Of a stretch of 64,000 nucleotides of DNA, positions 60,435 to 64,000 are shown piece after piece; within the stretch, counting starts at the first letter, position 1, and the number at the start of each line of letters is the position of its first letter. The notes beneath the pieces were generated by a model, which saw only the letters and a program-made list of their open reading frames with translations, was not told the origin of the DNA and made no database searches. The position numbers and the translations under genes were made by a program. This stretch comes from Agapetus fuscipes (taxonomy: Eukaryota > Arthropoda > Insecta > Trichoptera > Glossosomatidae), in NCBI GenBank assembly GCA_951799405.1, contig OX637356.1:14903229-14967228 (forward strand), read 5' to 3'.

Positions 60435-60587
60435 GAGTATTTTTTTTGCAACTTGCAAGATTCAAAATCCGAAATTATGTAATTTCCGAAATGTAATCAA
60501 AAGTTTTTGTTCCTTCACACTACATTTACCCATCACTGTAGAATTTCATTTTACTTAGTAATGTAGGTACCGACGTAATTCTACTAA
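60435..60587. other. Unassigned sequence
   Basis: No feature recognised. Confidence 0.3.
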
Positions 60588-60740
60588 GCTACACATATAG
60601 TGTAACTTCTTGCCGAGTTTTCCCCGAACGGGTGTCATATGGTGAGGGGAAGCTTTTTATTTTTACAGGTAAGAGAGTTGGCCTTACGCCTATCAATTCA
60701 GTTGGAGTTGGGGTTTCCCAGCCCCCAAGGGGTCTGGTAC
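60588..60740 (-). mobile_element. SINE-B 3' half
   Basis: CTACACATATAGTGTAACTT to GGGGTTTCCCAGCCCC in inverse order. Confidence 0.8.
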
Positions 60741-60769
60741 TTGCAAAATGAAAAACAAATTAAATTGAG

Positions 60770-61045
60770 ATGTATAGTATATAGCTCAGTTGGTAAAGTG
60801 TTAGCATTCTATGCCGAGAGCTCGTGCTCGAATCCCACCGAGGGTGTCAAAAATGCCTTTCCTTTTCGGTGTTTATTTCAAACCGAAATAAAATACCGTC
60901 ATGGTTTACTGAGCCTTCCCGAAAGATGAGTATTAGCGCCCTTGCGAGGGGAAACCCCCGCTTCTCTGAAGTGTTGGGTGTAAGGACAACCCCCTTACCT
61001 GTAACAATAAATAGGCTCACTCGCCACATGCGACCCGTTTGGGGA
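60770..61045 (+). mobile_element. SINE-B
   Basis: TATAGCTCAGTTGGTAAAG, GTGCTCGAATCCCACCG, GAGGGGAAACCCCCGC and GCGACCCGTTTGGGGAT; the final tail is replaced by an R1. Confidence 0.85.
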
Positions 61046-61285
61046 TCTATAATCCATAATCAATAATCTTAGTTGAATATATAAGCGTTCAAAATTCCAT
61101 ACATGAATACATGCCCACAAACAGACACGTGTAAGTTCGCGCTTACAAATGCTGCGTGTGCACTTACAAACTAATATCCAAACCTCAAATAAACATTAAC
61201 CTTGCAAAAATTACCGTCCTTTGCTTTTAAACAGGGGTGACATTGGCAAAGTGAACCATTTTTTACAGAATTGTTTTTTAATCTC
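61046..61285 (-). repeat. R1 repeat
   Basis: AATAATCTTAGTTGAATA to AGTGAACCATTTTTTACAG. Confidence 0.85.
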
Positions 61286-61449
61286 ATAGCGAACTGTAAG
61301 TGAAGGGATAATGCGCAAAAAGTTACACTACAAGTGTAGCTTAGTTGCGCAGTTCCACGTTTTAATTTGATGGATGATTTATTTCACCCCCAACGTTCCC
61401 CCTCTTACTTCCATTCTCCATCCAATACCAAAAGTATCAAGCTTTTCGT
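61286..61449. other. SINE-B 3' tip and unassigned
   Basis: AAAAGTTACACTACAAGTG at about 61318 is the SINE-B terminus. The rest is unassigned. Confidence 0.4.
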
Positions 61450-61575
61450 TTCAACTCTACTATAGAGTTTTACTAAAAATATATGAAAGCTGAAACGCTC
61501 ACTACACACGCTGCTTTAGTTTATCTATATTTTTTTGTACGAACGTTATGTTAAACGTAAAATTTTATACTCGGA
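61450..61575. mobile_element. MITE-2-like element
   Basis: ATATATGAAAGCTGAAACG, CTCACTACACACGCTGC and TAAAATTTTATACTCGG. Confidence 0.6.
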
Positions 61576-61648
61576 AAAAAGGCTCTCTTCAATCAGAACT
61601 GACAGAAATGGCTGTCGAGAAAAAATGACGTCAATTAAAGGAAATATA

Positions 61649-61904
61649 TCGCCACCTTAAAGGTTAAACTGAATAAGTGCTGATTCACTGATTTGAGAAA
61701 TCGTGGATAAAACCTTTTATTAGGTGTAACTTCTCATAGTAAGTGAACTAATTATAAGGAAGTGCTAATGACAAACTTCTAAGCTACAGGATTTTCTCAC
61801 TTTTTCAGTATTATATCTCGTAGAAAACAGGGAAAAAGGCGCATTTATCTGAGAAATTCAAGTTGGCTTACTATGTCACTTATTCAGTTTTACCTTTAAG
61901 GTAT
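61649..61904. mobile_element. MITE-1, complete
   Basis: ACCTTAAAGGTTAAACTG and CAGTTTTACCTTTAAGGT TIRs continuing with AATAAGTG / CACTTATT. Interior as in 6459-6713. Confidence 0.88.
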
Positions 61905-62104
61905 CTTTAAGGTAACTTTAACTAATCCTAGATTGGTTCTACTGTAACTGTTAGGCTTAGGTTGGAATAACGGTCGTTTGACTTATTACTTTAAAACAAC
62001 TCTTTACTTTTTAGTTTAAAAAAAAATCAATCTAATTCATTGTTTATGTTTTCTGAAAACCTGACAGTGTTCATACAATACACAAAATCATGACGAGCTC
62101 CGTG
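61905..62104. other. Unassigned sequence
   Basis: No feature recognised. Confidence 0.3.
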
Positions 62105-62214
62105 AGTCATATGTAGGTTGGTATGAGGCTGACCAACTATACTGTAATAGTTGGTTCACTCTGCCAATTTCACCCCGATTTCGGGGAAAAGCGGCAAGAG
62201 TTGCAATGTTTATT
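62105..62214 (+). repeat. R1 5' part
   Basis: GTAGGTTGGTATGAGGCTG to GCGGCAAGAGTTGCAATG; it runs into an inverted copy. Confidence 0.8.
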
Positions 62215-62462
62215 CTAAATCTAAGTTGCAAAGATATATCTCATTTAAGATTAATATTAAATGCATACCCACAAGCAGACACGCATAATTTCGCGCTAGC
62301 ACATGCCACATGTGGACCTACAATATAAAAACGCAATCTGAAATGAACATAAGCCCTGAAACTCTTGCCGACCTTCCCTGAAACAGGGGACACATTGGCA
62401 AAGTAAACCATTTTCTGCAGCATGGGTGGTCAGCCGCATACCAACCTATAAGTCAAGGAACA
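62215..62462 (-). repeat. R1 repeat, complete
   Basis: AAATCTAAGTTGCAAAG to CCTATAAGTCAAGGAAC; CTAGCACATGCCACATGTGG shows a changed second hairpin. Confidence 0.9.
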
Positions 62463-62469
62463 TACACAA

Positions 62470-62605
62470 TAAAATTTGGCTTTTCATTTTGTTAGTCCAC
62501 ATGCAGCATGTGCAAGCGCGAACTAACTCGTGTCTGCGTGTGGGCGTGTTTAAAGTATAATCCTTAAATGCCAATGTACATATCTCTCCAATTTACATTA
62601 ATTAC
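62470..62605 (+). repeat. R1 3' half
   Basis: TTAGTCCACATGCAGCATGT to ATATCTCTCCAATTTACATT. Confidence 0.7.
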
Positions 62606-62712
62606 AAATGACCATCCGTGTTGTAAAAAAATATTAACTTTGCCAATATCACCCCTGTTTCAAGAAAAAACAGAAAAAGTTTCAGGCTTTATGCCCATTT
62701 GAAATTCATTTT
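62606..62712 (+). repeat. R1 5' part
   Basis: TGACCATCCGTGTTGTAAAA, TATCACCCCTGTTTCAAG, CCATTTGAAATTC; cut by a SINE-B. Confidence 0.7.
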
Positions 62713-62719
62713 TTTAGTA

Positions 62720-63055
62720 CGGTCGATAGCTCAGTTGGTAGAGTACTTGCACTCCATGCCGTGAGCCCGGGTTCGAATCCCACCGAGGGTGTCAGAAATG
62801 ATTTCCCGTTTCGGTGTTTACTTCAAACCACAAAATAAAATACCGGCAAGGTTTACTCAGCCTTCAGCAGAAATGAGTACCAGCCCTCTCGGGAGCTGAG
62901 AACCCCCACTTCAACTGAAGTGGTTGGCGTAAGGCCGGCCCTTTTACCTGTAAAAATAAATAGGTTCAACTCGCCACATGCGAACCCTTCGGGGATAACG
63001 CGGCGAGAAGTTACACTATACGCGTATCTTAGTTGCGTTTTGCGTAGTACACTTG
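62720..63055 (+). mobile_element. SINE-B, full length
   Basis: CGGTCGATAGCTCAGTTGG, GGGTTCGAATCCCACCG, AAATAAAATACCGGCAAGG, GTGGTTGGCGTAAGGCCGG and GTTACACTATACGCGTATC. The best reference for the family. Confidence 0.92.
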
Positions 63056-63224
63056 TTGTATGCTTGTAAATTGGTCATTGAATAAAAAAAAGTACGAGAA
63101 AAAACTCAGAATTGGAGATAGACATGTAGAGTTTCTGGCCACTCCTAGTGAAAAAGCGAAATTGTTTTTCAGGAGTTTTTTTTCATAATATATCTGAAGG
63201 ACAATTTTATTCTTTTTATTATGG
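63056..63224. other. Unassigned, with LINE 3' trace
   Basis: TTTCTGGCCACTCCTAGTG near 63133 echoes the LINE end at 53942-54185. Confidence 0.35.
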
Positions 63225-63372
63225 GCTCAATACCCCGAGCAAATAAAAAAACTTTACGTTTAGCTTTTTACTAAAAATATACCAAAAGTAAAACGTTAAC
63301 TACGTGCGCTATTTGAGTTATCATATACTTTTTGTAAACGCTTTAATGCAGTTTGCAAGGAAAAATTTTATA
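63225..63372. mobile_element. MITE-2-like element
   Basis: AATACCCCGAGCAAATAAAA opens; TTTTATACTTGAAG closes. Arms weak. Confidence 0.5.
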
Positions 63373-63593
63373 CTTGAAGTGTGGCAGTAAATTGTTCGCC
63401 TTGTGTTCATGGGACGTCCTGCTTTTGACAGCTCGCATTTTTTGTTGTTTTTGAGAGACTTTGAGTGGGAAAGTTCCATCCCAGTTAGGGTATTATTTTT
63501 GAAGGCTGTAAAAACGTTGCCGGTCTAGAAAAGGGGCTTATTTTAATGCTTCTTCTAAACTCTGTATGTACTATTTTTTTCTGTATACATATT
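63373..63593. other. Unassigned sequence
   Basis: No feature recognised. Confidence 0.3.
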
Positions 63594-63915
63594 TGACCGC
63601 TCCGTAGCTCAGTGGTAGCACTGCGGACTCTGAATGGGTAGGTTGTGGGTTCGAATCCCGGCGGAGCACAAAACATATACTATTTATGTTTTCAAATTTG
63701 TTCTTCGCTGGGTTGAAAAATTCATAAAAACCTTTACCAATGACCGGTCACCAAAGGTCCATCCAGCCTTACAGCAACTGGGTCTTGCTTGAGTATTGGC
63801 GCTTTGTAGCGACGACTAAGCTCGTACACCTCTGCGGCACTACAACAAGTGTCATAGACCTCTAGAGTCTCTAGAATCTAGGGTGTCTCCCGCACAGGAT
63901 TTCTTTAAAAAAAAG
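63594..63915 (+). mobile_element. SINE-A with LINE-derived tail, best copy
   Basis: GACCGCTCCGTAGCTCAGTG, GGGTTCGAATCCCGGCGG, body to GACTAAGCTCGTA. It then runs CACCTCTGCGGCACTACAAC and TCCCGCACAGGATTTC to a poly(A) run. Confidence 0.9.
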
Positions 63916-63944
63916 GATGGTTTATAACTGAGGGATTGAGTAAA

Positions 63945-64000
63945 AAATGATTTTGTAAGAGAAAAATGTGGTGCAAGACAAAGTGAACATTAAAAGATGT
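63945..64000 (+). pseudogene. LINE coding fragment, cut by window end
   Basis: AATGATTTTGTAAGAGAAAAATG codons match the NDFVR-(E/K)-CG segment of 34103-34711, then KVNIKR-like codons with a deletion. Confidence 0.7.

Overview
This is a piece of an arthropod nuclear genome, most probably an insect (Lepidoptera-like, order not settled). The signs are AT-rich DNA, spliceosomal exons with consensus GT/AG sites, a diverged 5S rRNA copy, tRNA-headed SINEs, several non-LTR retrotransposon (LINE) lineages, a Penelope-like fragment, and short DNA transposons that look like hAT, piggyBac and PIF/Harbinger. There are no prokaryotic genes or operons. Nearly all of the window is transposable-element sequence, and it reads like the inside of a very large intron.

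Host gene. Two small exons stand out from the repeats. One is an apparently untranslated exon at 2262-2322. The other, at 47184-47279, holds an ATG and a clear signal peptide and ends in a GTGAGT donor. If they belong to one plus-strand gene they are separated by about 45 kb of intron, and the rest of that secreted or membrane protein lies beyond the window. No other host coding exon could be supported.

Repeats. The commonest element, here called R1 (about 230-250 bp, roughly 50 whole or partial copies on both strands), has the same sequence as the 3' end of the youngest LINE family. Three LINE copies keep long open C-terminal frames (19925-21412 minus, 34092-35069 plus, 41150-42209 plus), and the two plus-strand copies are almost identical. 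Three tRNA-headed SINE families occur. SINE-A starts GACCGGTCCGTAG. SINE-B starts GGTCGATAGCTCAGTTGG. SINE-C starts TTATGGCCG. SINE-A is modular: it is followed by SINE-B, by the coding tail of a LINE, or by a third tail, and once it is preceded by a 5S rRNA sequence. Non-autonomous DNA transposons are named here MITE-1 to MITE-5, plus hAT-, piggyBac- and Harbinger-like elements with visible terminal inverted repeats (TIRs) and target duplications. X1 and F are dispersed repeats of unknown class.

Notable structure. Two short elements carrying hammerhead-ribozyme-like motifs are flanked by 14-bp and 17-bp target-site duplications (11556-11758 and 14528-14696). More motifs of the same architecture occur at 3826-3868, 4160-4195, 13067-13199, 38024-38050, 45690-45725 and 59618-59651, and a Penelope-like GIY-YIG fragment lies at 27985-28172. 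Two minisatellites (26565-27180 and 57530-57975) give long artefactual frames. Many insertions are nested, so relative ages can be read directly; the clearest is SINE-B holding a LINE, which holds a Harbinger-like element, at 31310-33557.
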